Origin: an uncultured bacterium
GTDB taxonomy: Bacteria; Patescibacteriota; Microgenomatia; UBA1406; GWC2-37-13
Direction: 5' to 3'
Assembly: GCA_937914905.1 (NCBI GenBank)
Contig: CALESU010000016.1
Coordinates: forward strand, 1 to 6,189
DNA: 6,189 bases
This document shows positions 1-5,805 of the stretch, in pieces (position 1 is the first letter of the stretch; each line of letters begins with the position of its first letter). Under the pieces are notes generated by a model. It did no database searches, was not told the origin of the DNA, and was given only the letters and a program-made list of their open reading frames with translations. The translations under genes and the position numbers were made by a program.

Positions 1-222
1 TCACTTTTCAAACGATATTCTGAGCAAGAAATGAAGGGGATTCTCGGATATACAGAAGATGTGATTGTGTCTTCTGACATTATCGGATCTTCATTTTCAA
101 GCATCTTTGATCCCAACTACACCAACGTTCTTGATGGCACATTCGTAAAGATCTTTGGTTGGTATGACAATGAATGGGGATACTCGATGCGTTTGGCTGA
201 TCTGGTTGAACGGATGGCATAA
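1..222 (+). CDS. gap: Glyceraldehyde-3-phosphate dehydrogenase, C-terminal end (partial)
   Basis: This is the last 73 codons of a type I GAPDH; the 5' part lies before the window. GAPDH converts glyceraldehyde-3-phosphate, NAD(P)+ and phosphate to 1,3-bisphosphoglycerate in the cytosol and works in reverse in gluconeogenesis. The visible part belongs to the catalytic domain. ILGYTED is followed by [15 protein letters not shown] (the usual form is VSSDFxGxxxSSIFD) and then by the C-terminal signature [15 protein letters not shown]. The reading frame is open from base 1 and ends at TAA. The catalytic Cys and the NAD-binding domain are outside the window, so cofactor preference cannot be judged. 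The next gene, phosphoglycerate kinase, starts 27 bases downstream on the same strand and uses the product of this enzyme, which suggests an operon. The identification is very secure. Confidence 0.96.
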   Translation, partial: SLFKRYSEQEMKGILGYTEDVIVSSDIIGSSFSSIFDPNYTNVLDGTFVKIFGWYDNEWGYSMRLADLVERMA

Positions 223-249
223 GATCTATAAATTATTACCTTTTTTTCT

Positions 250-1440
250 ATGGCAGAAGTTCGATTTATTGATGATGTTAGTATTGAAAACAAGCGCGTA
301 TTGTTGCGGGTGGATTTTAATGTTTCGTTAAATCCGAACTACCTCACCATAGCAGATGACGCGCGCATCAAACAAGCCTTACCGACAATCCAGCTTCTGC
401 TTAAAAATAAAAATAAGCTCATCCTCGTGTCTCATTTGGGCAGACCAAAAGGTGTTCCGGATCCCAAATACTCAATGAAGATCGTGTGTGACAAACTCCA
501 CGAGTATCTGCCTGATTTTCGTATAACCCTTATCAATGATTTTTTGACCGAACCCAAGGAGACGTTTGAACACCAACAAGATGATGAAGTGTTTGTCCTT
601 GAGAATTGTCGGTTCTATCCTGGAGAGAAAAAAAATGATCCTGAGTTTGCCAAATCAATGGCTTCTCTTGCCGATGTGTTTGTCAATGATGCATTTGGTG
701 TTTCGCACCGTTCGGATGCTTCGGTTGTTGGCGTAACTCAGTTTCTCCCATCATATGGCGGACTCCTCCTTCGGAAAGAAACAGAGATGCTTTCAAAGAT
801 TGTCAAGAAACCAGAAAAACCTTTTGTGGCAATCATTGGAGGCTCAAAAATTGATACAAAAATTAATATTTTGGATCAAATGCTCGATCTTGCAGATTAT
901 CTGGTCGTGGGGGGAGCTCTTGCAAACACTTTTTTGTACGCGCAAGGGATTAATGTAGGAGCAAGTTTAGTGGAGAAAGACAAAAAAGAAATTGCTCAAA
1001 AACTCCTATTTAAAGCGGCGCAACATAATACTTCAGTGATCCTCCCTTCAGATTGTATCGTGGGAAAGCCGGATGAGCTTGAAGTGGGTGGTGTGGTTTG
1101 CAAAGTAACTGAAGTTCCCGAAGATAAACAAATTCTTGACATTGGGCCAGAGACAAAGGCGCGAATAGGGAATATCCTTGCAAAAGCCAAAACGATTGTA
1201 TGGAACGGACCGGTGGGATACTTTGAAAATATCCATTATCGCCAAGGAACAGATTTCATGTATTACACAATTACTGAAAATACCGAAGCTACGTCAATTG
1301 TGGGAGGCGGAGACACACTCACTGCAATTTCGAAAAAAGAATATTTAGATAAAATAACCCATATTTCCACGGGGGGAGGCGCAATGCTTGAGTATATTGA
1401 AAAAGGCACGCTTCCTGGAATTGAAGCGTTGAAAAAATAA
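250..1440 (+). CDS. pgk: Phosphoglycerate kinase
   Basis: This 396-residue protein has the normal bacterial length for the enzyme that transfers phosphate between 1,3-bisphosphoglycerate and ADP in the cytosol. The N-terminal substrate-binding domain shows RVDFNV (about 21-26), SHLGRPKG (about 61-68), ENCRFYPGE (usually ENLRFxxGE) and VNDAFGVSHRSDAS. The C-terminal nucleotide-binding domain shows IIGGSKIDTKI, GGALANTFL, WNGPVGYFE, the phosphate-loop motif GGGDT and STGGGAMLEYIEKGTLPGIEAL. All family landmarks are present and in order, so the gene appears intact and active. The ATG at 250 is the natural start because the family N-terminus (RFIDD followed by KRVLLRVDFNV) begins right after it. 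It is preceded by a pyrimidine-rich stretch with no Shine-Dalgarno sequence. It lies between gap and the bisphosphatase gene, probably in one transcript. Confidence 0.98.
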   Translation: MAEVRFIDDVSIENKRVLLRVDFNVSLNPNYLTIADDARIKQALPTIQLLLKNKNKLILVSHLGRPKGVPDPKYSMKIVCDKLHEYLPDFRITLINDFLTEPKETFEHQQDDEVFVLENCRFYPGEKKNDPEFAKSMASLADVFVNDAFGVSHRSDASVVGVTQFLPSYGGLLLRKETEMLSKIVKKPEKPFVAIIGGSKIDTKINILDQMLDLADYLVVGGALANTFLYAQGINVGASLVEKDKKEIAQKLLFKAAQHNTSVILPSDCIVGKPDELEVGGVVCKVTEVPEDKQILDIGPETKARIGNILAKAKTIVWNGPVGYFENIHYRQGTDFMYYTITENTEATSIVGGGDTLTAISKKEYLDKITHISTGGGAMLEYIEKGTLPGIEALKK

Positions 1441-1450
1441 CAAACATCCT

Positions 1451-2398
1451 ATGGATAAAAATCTTGCACTTGAGTTTGTACGGGTCACGGAAGCCGCGGC
1501 TATTGAGTCGGCAAAACATATTGGAAAAGGTGACGGTAAAGCAGCGGATGGCGCAGCAGTTGAAGCAATGCGACAACGCTTTAACGCAATCGATTTTTCT
1601 GGCACTATTGTGATTGGAGAAGGGAAAAAAGATGAAGCTCCGGAACTGTATGTAGGTGAAAAGCTGGGAAATGGCAATGGACCTGAGATGGATATTGCAG
1701 TTGACCCTCTCGAATGCACAGACAGCGTGGCATACGGCAGATACAATGCAATCGCCGTGATTGCTACCGGGCCCAAAGGCTCTCTCATGCAAGCCCCAGA
1801 CACATACATGGAAAAACTTGCCGTTGGCCCAAAAGCAAAAGACGTGATAGATATTGATGCCCCCATACAAGAAACGATTGTCAAAGTGGCGCGCGCTTTA
1901 GGAAAAGACGTATCTGATGTTACGGTAAGCATGTTGGATCGTCCCCGTCACGCTGAGCTAATTCGCACGATCAGAAGCACTGGTGCACGAATTAGACTAG
2001 TCACCGATGGAGATATCGCAATAGCTGTTGCAACCTGTGTTGCCGAAAGTCCCATAGATATTCTTGTTGGTTCAGGAGGAAGTGCAGAGAGTGTGTTGGC
2101 TTCAGTGGCACTCAAAATATTAGGAGGAAACATGCTGACTCGATTTGCCCCCCGAAATGACGCAGATCGAGAAGAAATGGTCAAACTGGGTTTACAGGAA
2201 GGAAAGATTTACGGAATTGAAGATTTGGCAAAAGGAAACGAGCTTACGTTTACAGCAACAGGAGTGATTGATGGACCGCTTTTAAAAGGTGTCGTTTTTA
2301 ATCCTGATCACATCACCACGCATTCTGTCGTGATGCGCAGTGTCTCGGGAACAATAAGACATCTTGAAACTCAACACCGGCTCTCCTCATCCTCTTAA
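1451..2398 (+). CDS. glpX: Class II fructose-1,6-bisphosphatase (GlpX family)
   Basis: This 315-residue protein matches the GlpX family, which hydrolyses fructose-1,6-bisphosphate to fructose-6-phosphate, the irreversible gluconeogenic step; some members also act on sedoheptulose-1,7-bisphosphate. Acidic residues expected to bind metal are present: D33 in GKGDGKAADGAAVEAMR, E57 in VIGEGKKDEAP, D85 and E88 in DPLE, and E213 in SGGSAES. From memory these fall at the same positions as in E. coli GlpX. Thr90 follows, and the C-terminus has THSVVMRSVSGTIRHLE. Position 89 is Cys where the family has Gly (DPxEGT). The GGxPEG loop also reads GGSAES. The start is 10 bases after pgk, with no Shine-Dalgarno sequence, and co-transcription is likely. 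The last 12 bases overlap the end of the convergent peroxiredoxin gene. The family call is secure; activity is likely but not certain given the substitutions. Confidence 0.95.
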   Translation: MDKNLALEFVRVTEAAAIESAKHIGKGDGKAADGAAVEAMRQRFNAIDFSGTIVIGEGKKDEAPELYVGEKLGNGNGPEMDIAVDPLECTDSVAYGRYNAIAVIATGPKGSLMQAPDTYMEKLAVGPKAKDVIDIDAPIQETIVKVARALGKDVSDVTVSMLDRPRHAELIRTIRSTGARIRLVTDGDIAIAVATCVAESPIDILVGSGGSAESVLASVALKILGGNMLTRFAPRNDADREEMVKLGLQEGKIYGIEDLAKGNELTFTATGVIDGPLLKGVVFNPDHITTHSVVMRSVSGTIRHLETQHRLSSSS

Positions 2399-2860
2399 AC
2401 GGCGCACCTCTTCAAGGATTTCCTCAGCATGAGCTTGCGGCTTTACTGATGGGTACACCATGCGAATAACCCCTTCAGGATCAATAATGTACGTTACTCG
2501 ACTAATTCCTTGAAATGTTTTCCCCATAAACTTCTTTTCTCCCCACGCGCCGTATGCTTGAATCATTTCTGTCGATTCGTCAGACAACAGCACGAAAGGG
2601 AGATTGAATTTTTGAATGAACTTCGTGTGAGATTGAGCTGAGTCTTTCGAAACTCCCAGAACCACTACACCTTCTTCTTTCAAACTTTCAAAGTGATCAC
2701 GAAAATTACACGCTTCGATGGTGCATCCCGGAGTGTCATCTTTGGGATAAAAATACAAAACAACCCATGAGCCTGCATACTCTACCAAGGAGTGATTGGT
2801 GCCGTTTTGATCGGACAAGGTAAATGCGGGAGCTTTTGTACCAATAGGTAATAGATTCAT
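2387..2860 (-). CDS. bcp: Peroxiredoxin, PrxQ/BCP type (thioredoxin-dependent peroxidase)
   Basis: This 157-residue protein is a complete atypical 2-Cys peroxiredoxin of the bacterioferritin-comigratory (BCP/PrxQ) group, which reduces hydrogen peroxide and organic hydroperoxides using thioredoxin. The thioredoxin fold begins with GTKAPAFTLSDQNG. The active site is YPKDDTPGCTIEACNFRD, with peroxidatic Cys46 and the likely resolving Cys51 five residues later, the spacing typical of PrxQ. GVSKDSAQSHTKF and SRVTYIIDPEG with a following Gly-less tail complete the usual pattern. No signal peptide is visible, so a cytosolic location is expected. The ATG at 2860 places the family N-terminus correctly. 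The gene lies 35 bases downstream of the DUF192 gene on the same strand, so the two may be co-transcribed. Its stop codon lies inside glpX, giving a 12-base tail-to-tail overlap with no room for a separate terminator. Confidence 0.96.
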   Translation of the reverse strand: MNLLPIGTKAPAFTLSDQNGTNHSLVEYAGSWVVLYFYPKDDTPGCTIEACNFRDHFESLKEEGVVVLGVSKDSAQSHTKFIQKFNLPFVLLSDESTEMIQAYGAWGEKKFMGKTFQGISRVTYIIDPEGVIRMVYPSVKPQAHAEEILEEVRRLRG

Positions 2861-2895
2861 AGAGAGTGTAAAAATGAATAATGAGCCAACATATT

Positions 2896-3330
2896 TTATC
2901 GAATTATTTCGATCACGGTATCAGCCGGGCCAGGTGATGATACGGTTTTCATTCCTTTTGACTCTATGGAAGGGAGAAGACTTTTCCCCAGAACCTTCCC
3001 ATCTCGAATCCAATACACATCCAAATCTTCAAACGTGTTCATATTCCAAAATACCTGGGGTGTTGCGTGTTTGGATGTAAATATCATTCCATCAAATCCT
3101 TGCACGGGCTTTCTCACATACATGAGGCCCTTTTGCCAGCGCGATGCAGTGTCTGCAACTACAAGACTAAATTTCGTTCCTTCGATTTCATATTGAATGA
3201 CATCATACCCTTCCCACAAAGGTACTTTTGATTTTTCGGTGCCGTAAAACTGGAAAGCAAGATACAGCAACAATCCGATTATGGCAAGTCCTATGAAAAT
3301 AAGCATTTTTTTGGTTGTGAACAGGTGCAT
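2896..3330 (-). CDS. Membrane-anchored DUF192 family protein
   Basis: This 144-residue protein has KK followed by a hydrophobic helix at about 9-28, best read as an N-terminal membrane anchor or uncleaved signal with the rest outside the cytoplasm. The C-terminal part fits DUF192 (COG1430): EGTKFSLVVADTASRWQKGLM (about 50-70), DGMIF (80-84), FWNMNT (94-99, usually FWMKNT) and LDVYWIRDGKV (103-113). The family has no firmly known biochemical role; it is a small beta-rich domain, often exported. The ATG at 3330 was chosen because it includes the two Lys before the helix; Met9 is an alternative. The gene is divergent from the ferric-reductase-like gene across 62 bases and is followed 35 bases later by the peroxiredoxin gene. 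A link to oxidative stress is suggested only by this neighbourhood. Confidence 0.88.
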   Translation of the reverse strand: MHLFTTKKMLIFIGLAIIGLLLYLAFQFYGTEKSKVPLWEGYDVIQYEIEGTKFSLVVADTASRWQKGLMYVRKPVQGFDGMIFTSKHATPQVFWNMNTFEDLDVYWIRDGKVLGKSLLPSIESKGMKTVSSPGPADTVIEIIR

Positions 3331-3378
3331 ACCGATTGGGATAAGTCTACCAAATATATACTCGGGATGGGGATACGG

Positions 3379-3384
3379 TATAAT
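3379..3384 (+). promoter_or_regulatory. Candidate -10 box (TATAAT) for the ferric-reductase-like gene
   Basis: A perfect TATAAT lies 8 bases before the ATG at 3393, in the 62-base divergent gap. No good -35 hexamer is seen 16-18 bases upstream; that stretch is just AT-rich (ATATAC region). If used, transcription would start at about 3391-3393, giving a leaderless or nearly leaderless mRNA. This agrees with the lack of a Shine-Dalgarno sequence. Confidence 0.5.
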
Positions 3385-3392
3385 AAAATGAT

Positions 3393-4097
3393 ATGCCGGC
3401 AGAAATACTACTTCATGAAAAATTAAACACGGAAATTACGTTGCGAAAAGGTCCTCCTCGTGAAAGACGACTGTACGGCGAAACTATCGTGTACAGTATT
3501 TTTATTGTGGGAATTGTGTCTATCTATTCCTTTGCGCTTGGCGCAGATCCAACCGTGAGAACTCTCAACAGAATCCTTGCAGATGTCTCATTTCTTCTTT
3601 TAGGACTTTCTCTCGTTCTGAGTAGCTTGTGTTATTTTTTCAATTTTGCTGACAAACTCATCATTTTTCGCAAACACTTGGGAGTAGTCGGAGTTGCCTA
3701 CATGCTGGTTCACATGCTTATTTCGTTTACCTATGCAGGGAATACTCCCCTCTTAAGCTTCTTTTTGGCATATCATAGCATTCGATCATTTATTGCAGCA
3801 TCTGGCTCGACGATCATTTTCGTCATGATGGCTGTGCTTTCCAATCGGTTTTCAATCCAACATATCGGACCTGCAAGGTGGCGGATGATCATGCGAATTG
3901 GATATATTGGATACGCGCTTGGGATGATCCACTTCGGTTTGAGAGGGTGGGATAAATGGCTCCTTTGGATGTCTGGGAACTCCACGCTGTTTCCCCCCTT
4001 TAGCTTTATGATTTTTCTGTTTGGAATTGTGGTGATTTGTCTTAGAATTGCACTTTTTATATCCGTGTGGCGAACCCACAAAAAACAGACGCCGTGA
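3393..4097 (+). CDS. Ferric-reductase-like transmembrane haem protein
   Basis: This 234-residue integral membrane protein has about six hydrophobic helices (near 31-50, 65-85, 97-114, 132-150, 166-182 and 203-226). The pattern fits the ferric reductase-like transmembrane domain (PF01794; YedZ/MsrQ, NOX and FRE relatives), which carries b-type haem electrons across the membrane. Visible landmarks are FRKHLG (92-97) leading into a helix with His107 in LVHM, and RWRMIMRIGYIGYALGMIHFG (from 162) with His180. In YedZ/MsrQ-like proteins the second region usually reads W..LHR..Y.....LH; here the first His is Met167. There is no FAD or NAD domain, so it would need a partner to supply electrons. The ATG at 3393 sits next to a perfect TATAAT. 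The stop overlaps the ATG of the next gene (TGATG), suggesting translational coupling. The family call is fairly good; the electron donor and acceptor are unknown. Confidence 0.75.
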   Translation: MPAEILLHEKLNTEITLRKGPPRERRLYGETIVYSIFIVGIVSIYSFALGADPTVRTLNRILADVSFLLLGLSLVLSSLCYFFNFADKLIIFRKHLGVVGVAYMLVHMLISFTYAGNTPLLSFFLAYHSIRSFIAASGSTIIFVMMAVLSNRFSIQHIGPARWRMIMRIGYIGYALGMIHFGLRGWDKWLLWMSGNSTLFPPFSFMIFLFGIVVICLRIALFISVWRTHKKQTP

Positions 4098-5152
4098 TGC
4101 AGTATACTAATGGCATGCAGGTCATCGTGGCACTATTTTTTACCATTCTTACTACGCTTTCTTTTTTTTCGCCTTCCGTTGATGCGGTTACGAATGGCCC
4201 CATGATAGAGTGTGATTCCTGTGGATACTGTGCGAATCGGACTGCCCCTGAAAACTGGGGATCTTGTGCTGAATGCCTATATGGGCATCTCGGCGTCACA
4301 AAGGAGAGCGATCCCAAATCCAATAAAACACTTCTTATTAATCTCGCTCAGGGTTCGACAAACTTTAATAAACCACCCCAACCTGCAGCAGGAAAATACT
4401 TTACTCAATTGGGGTGTCTTAACACAGGACTTGAATCGTTCAGAGATCCCTCTTCCGCGGGTGGCGTTTTGAATTTTCTTTTGAATAATCTTATATTTCC
4501 AACCGTGGGGACTCTGGCGTTTGGCACAATTCTCTACGGCGCATTTCAACTTTCCACAGCACAAGGAGATCAGATGAAGATACAACAAGGAAGGCGCTTG
4601 GTCACGAGTTCTATAGTGGGGCTCGTTTTCACTCTTTCTGCCATTCTTATTGTGAACGTTGTTGGATCAGATATTTTGAAGATACCAGGGTTGGGAGGAA
4701 GAACTGCCCAAAGTGACCTTGCCCAGATAAAAACCGCCATTGATAAGCTTGCGGCAGATACCGGAAAAATTCCCGGTGGCCTGGATAAGAAAATTTGCAG
4801 ACATGATGATGAAATATATTTAAACGAACCATTAGCAGGCCTTTTGGTGAATTCGGGCGTAGCTTTTCCCAACTGGGATGGCCCCTACGCCACCATTTCT
4901 CAACTTACTGATCCTCGTGGGGGATACTATTGGTTTGATCCTGATTATTATTGTCGCCCCGATGTGGAAGGTTGTAAGGATTTGAGATATTCTGGTACCA
5001 GTGACGGACTATCGCAAAAAAAGCAGGTGCGAGCAATTCTGTACGTCGGCCCTGATGGAGATCCTGATTACTGCTTAAATGGTATATCACAGTGCTCAGA
5101 TCCTACAGCGAGACCCGATCTTGACAACGTGGTTCTTGTGCTCTGCGAGTAA
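4097..5152 (+). CDS. Secreted/membrane protein with VirB2-like two-helix module and pseudopilin-like C-terminal domain
   Basis: This 351-residue protein is read from the ATG at 4097, which overlaps the previous stop. A GTG at 4067 and an ATG at 4115 are in-frame alternatives. Residues 8-30 form a hydrophobic signal-like segment ending SVDA. A Cys-rich stretch follows (C39, C42, C45, C57, C60). Residues 124-195 hold two hydrophobic helices joined by a short polar loop (GDQMKIQQGRRLVTSS), ending DILKIPGLG; this resembles the VirB2/TrbC-like pilin modules frequent in Patescibacteria. Residues 205-351 resemble the globular part of GspG-type pseudopilins: AQIKTAIDKLAADTGKIPGG, then WDGPYATISQLTDPRGGYYW and ILYVGPDGD, with six more Cys (234-350). 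The whole architecture is not one I recognise. A role in a pilus, secretion or surface complex is inference; domain resemblance was judged by eye. Being outside the cytoplasm, the Cys residues could form disulfides or bind metal. Confidence 0.72.
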   Translation: MQYTNGMQVIVALFFTILTTLSFFSPSVDAVTNGPMIECDSCGYCANRTAPENWGSCAECLYGHLGVTKESDPKSNKTLLINLAQGSTNFNKPPQPAAGKYFTQLGCLNTGLESFRDPSSAGGVLNFLLNNLIFPTVGTLAFGTILYGAFQLSTAQGDQMKIQQGRRLVTSSIVGLVFTLSAILIVNVVGSDILKIPGLGGRTAQSDLAQIKTAIDKLAADTGKIPGGLDKKICRHDDEIYLNEPLAGLLVNSGVAFPNWDGPYATISQLTDPRGGYYWFDPDYYCRPDVEGCKDLRYSGTSDGLSQKKQVRAILYVGPDGDPDYCLNGISQCSDPTARPDLDNVVLVLCE

Positions 5153-5172
5153 ATATCTCCATCATTATCCTC

Positions 5173-5201
5173 TTGACATTTTAGTACATGTGTACTAAAT
5201 T
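5173..5201 (+). promoter_or_regulatory. lexA operon promoter
   Basis: A perfect -35 hexamer TTGACA (5173-5178) is followed by a 17-base spacer and TAAATT (5196-5201), a 4/6 match to the -10 consensus. Transcription would start near 5208, leaving a leader of about 20 bases before the ATG at 5230. The upstream in-frame ATG at 5188 lies inside the spacer, so it would not be transcribed and cannot be the start. The spacer and the first bases of the -10 are covered by the operator palindrome. Confidence 0.7.
5181..5198. promoter_or_regulatory. Operator 1: perfect 18-bp palindrome, probable LexA box
   Basis: TTAGTACA-TG-TGTACTAA is a perfect inverted repeat of 8-base arms around a 2-base centre. 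It sits between the -35 and -10 of the lexA promoter, where bound repressor would block RNA polymerase. Its core GTAC-N4-GTAC has the same arm spacing as the GAAC-N4-GTTC LexA box of Gram-positive bacteria but a different half-site. LexA as the binder is inferred from autoregulation being general in the family. Confidence 0.75.
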
Positions 5202-5212
5202 GATTCGTACTA

Positions 5213-5230
5213 TTAGTTCACCTGTACGAA
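5213..5230. promoter_or_regulatory. Operator 2: degenerate copy of the palindrome, probable LexA box
   Basis: TTAGTTCA-CC-TGTACGAA matches operator 1 at 14 of 18 positions and ends on the first base of the lexA ATG. Its centre is 32 bp from that of operator 1, about three helical turns, so two repressor dimers would sit on the same DNA face. An overlapping alternative is the inverted repeat ATTCGTAC-N13-GTACGAAT at 5203-5231. Confidence 0.55.
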
Positions 5231-5805
5231 TGTTTGATGCCAAATTCCAAAAACTGAGAGCGTTCTATTTCAAATACCATTACATTCCTTCATTTCGCGA
5301 GCAAGCGTCTCTTTTTAACCTCCAATCTCCTGGCGCGGTGGGATATTGGGTCGAACAATGGAAAGAGCGGGGGTATTTAGAAGTCAACAATGCAAAGATC
5401 ATCCCCACGGATAAATTCTTTGAGTTTCCCCTTCTTGGCTCAATCCAAGCGGGAATACCCGGTGAAGAGCAGGAACAGCATGAGACTATTCGCTTGGAAC
5501 CTTTTAACATTGAGCACCCGGCCGATACGTTTGTGCTCAAAGTTCGTGGCGATTCAATGGTAGGGGCCGGGATTATCGAGGGCGATTTGGTAGTACTAGA
5601 CAAATCATTGAGGCCAAAAAGGAGTGATATTATTGCTGCGTATATTGATGAAGAGTGGACGCTTAAATATTACTTTGACACAAACGGAAAGATATTTTTA
5701 AAAGCAGCAAATGCTAAATACCAGGATATCGTTCCAAAACGAAAGCTTGAAATAGGGGGTGTGGTTATCAAAGTCATTCGTGAATATCACGCTCACAATG
5801 CTTGA
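5230..5805 (+). CDS. lexA: LexA-type SOS repressor (S24 self-cleaving peptidase)
   Basis: Read from the ATG at 5230, this 191-residue protein has an N-terminal winged-helix DNA-binding domain (about 1-60; YIPSFREQASLFNLQSPGAV resembles the LexA helix-turn-helix, then WKERGYLE). A C-terminal S24 peptidase domain follows. The self-cleavage bond is Ala74-Gly75 in GSIQAGIPGEEQ, the catalytic Ser is S109 in VRGDSM, and the base is K146 in WTLKYY. Cleavage site to Ser (35 residues) and Ser to Lys (37) match E. coli LexA exactly. LexA represses SOS genes until RecA filaments stimulate its self-cleavage. The longer in-frame start at 5188 is rejected because it lies inside the promoter and adds 14 residues unlike LexA. 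Two operator-like palindromes upstream imply autorepression. The 3' end overlaps the next gene by 8 bases, so the downstream polymerase is likely under the same control. Confidence 0.93.
   Translation: MFDAKFQKLRAFYFKYHYIPSFREQASLFNLQSPGAVGYWVEQWKERGYLEVNNAKIIPTDKFFEFPLLGSIQAGIPGEEQEQHETIRLEPFNIEHPADTFVLKVRGDSMVGAGIIEGDLVVLDKSLRPKRSDIIAAYIDEEWTLKYYFDTNGKIFLKAANAKYQDIVPKRKLEIGGVVIKVIREYHAHNA

Noticed and set aside
206..232. Internal promoter before pgk (TTGAAC with TATAAA)
   Set aside because: The hexamers are imperfect and only 15 bases apart, with the first inside gap coding sequence; in an AT-rich region this is weak evidence.
598..630. Leu to Cys in the ENLRF motif of phosphoglycerate kinase as a functional change
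   Set aside because: This position varies in the family and the catalytic and nucleotide-binding motifs are intact, so it is probably neutral.
1319..1932. Long minus-strand open frames opposite pgk and glpX (183 and 195 residues)
   Set aside because: They lie antisense to two well-supported enzymes, show no family resemblance, and have low-complexity Ser- or Cys/Phe-rich composition typical of shadow frames.
4067..4096. GTG start at 4067 for the VirB2-like fusion protein
   Set aside because: It would overlap the upstream gene by 31 bases. The ATG at 4097 overlaps its stop by one base, a common coupling arrangement, and the hydrophobic export segment begins after it. It is not fully excluded, since it would add a Lys before the hydrophobic segment.
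4099..4110. AGTATACT palindrome as another LexA operator
   Set aside because: It is only 8 bp, lacks the N4 spacing and the outer TTAG/CTAA arms of the lexA operators, and is more simply read as part of a -10-like TATACT or as chance.
5188..5229. Longer lexA start at the ATG at 5188, adding 14 residues
   Set aside because: The ATG lies inside the promoter spacer and operator palindrome, upstream of the predicted transcription start, and the added residues do not resemble the LexA N-terminus.
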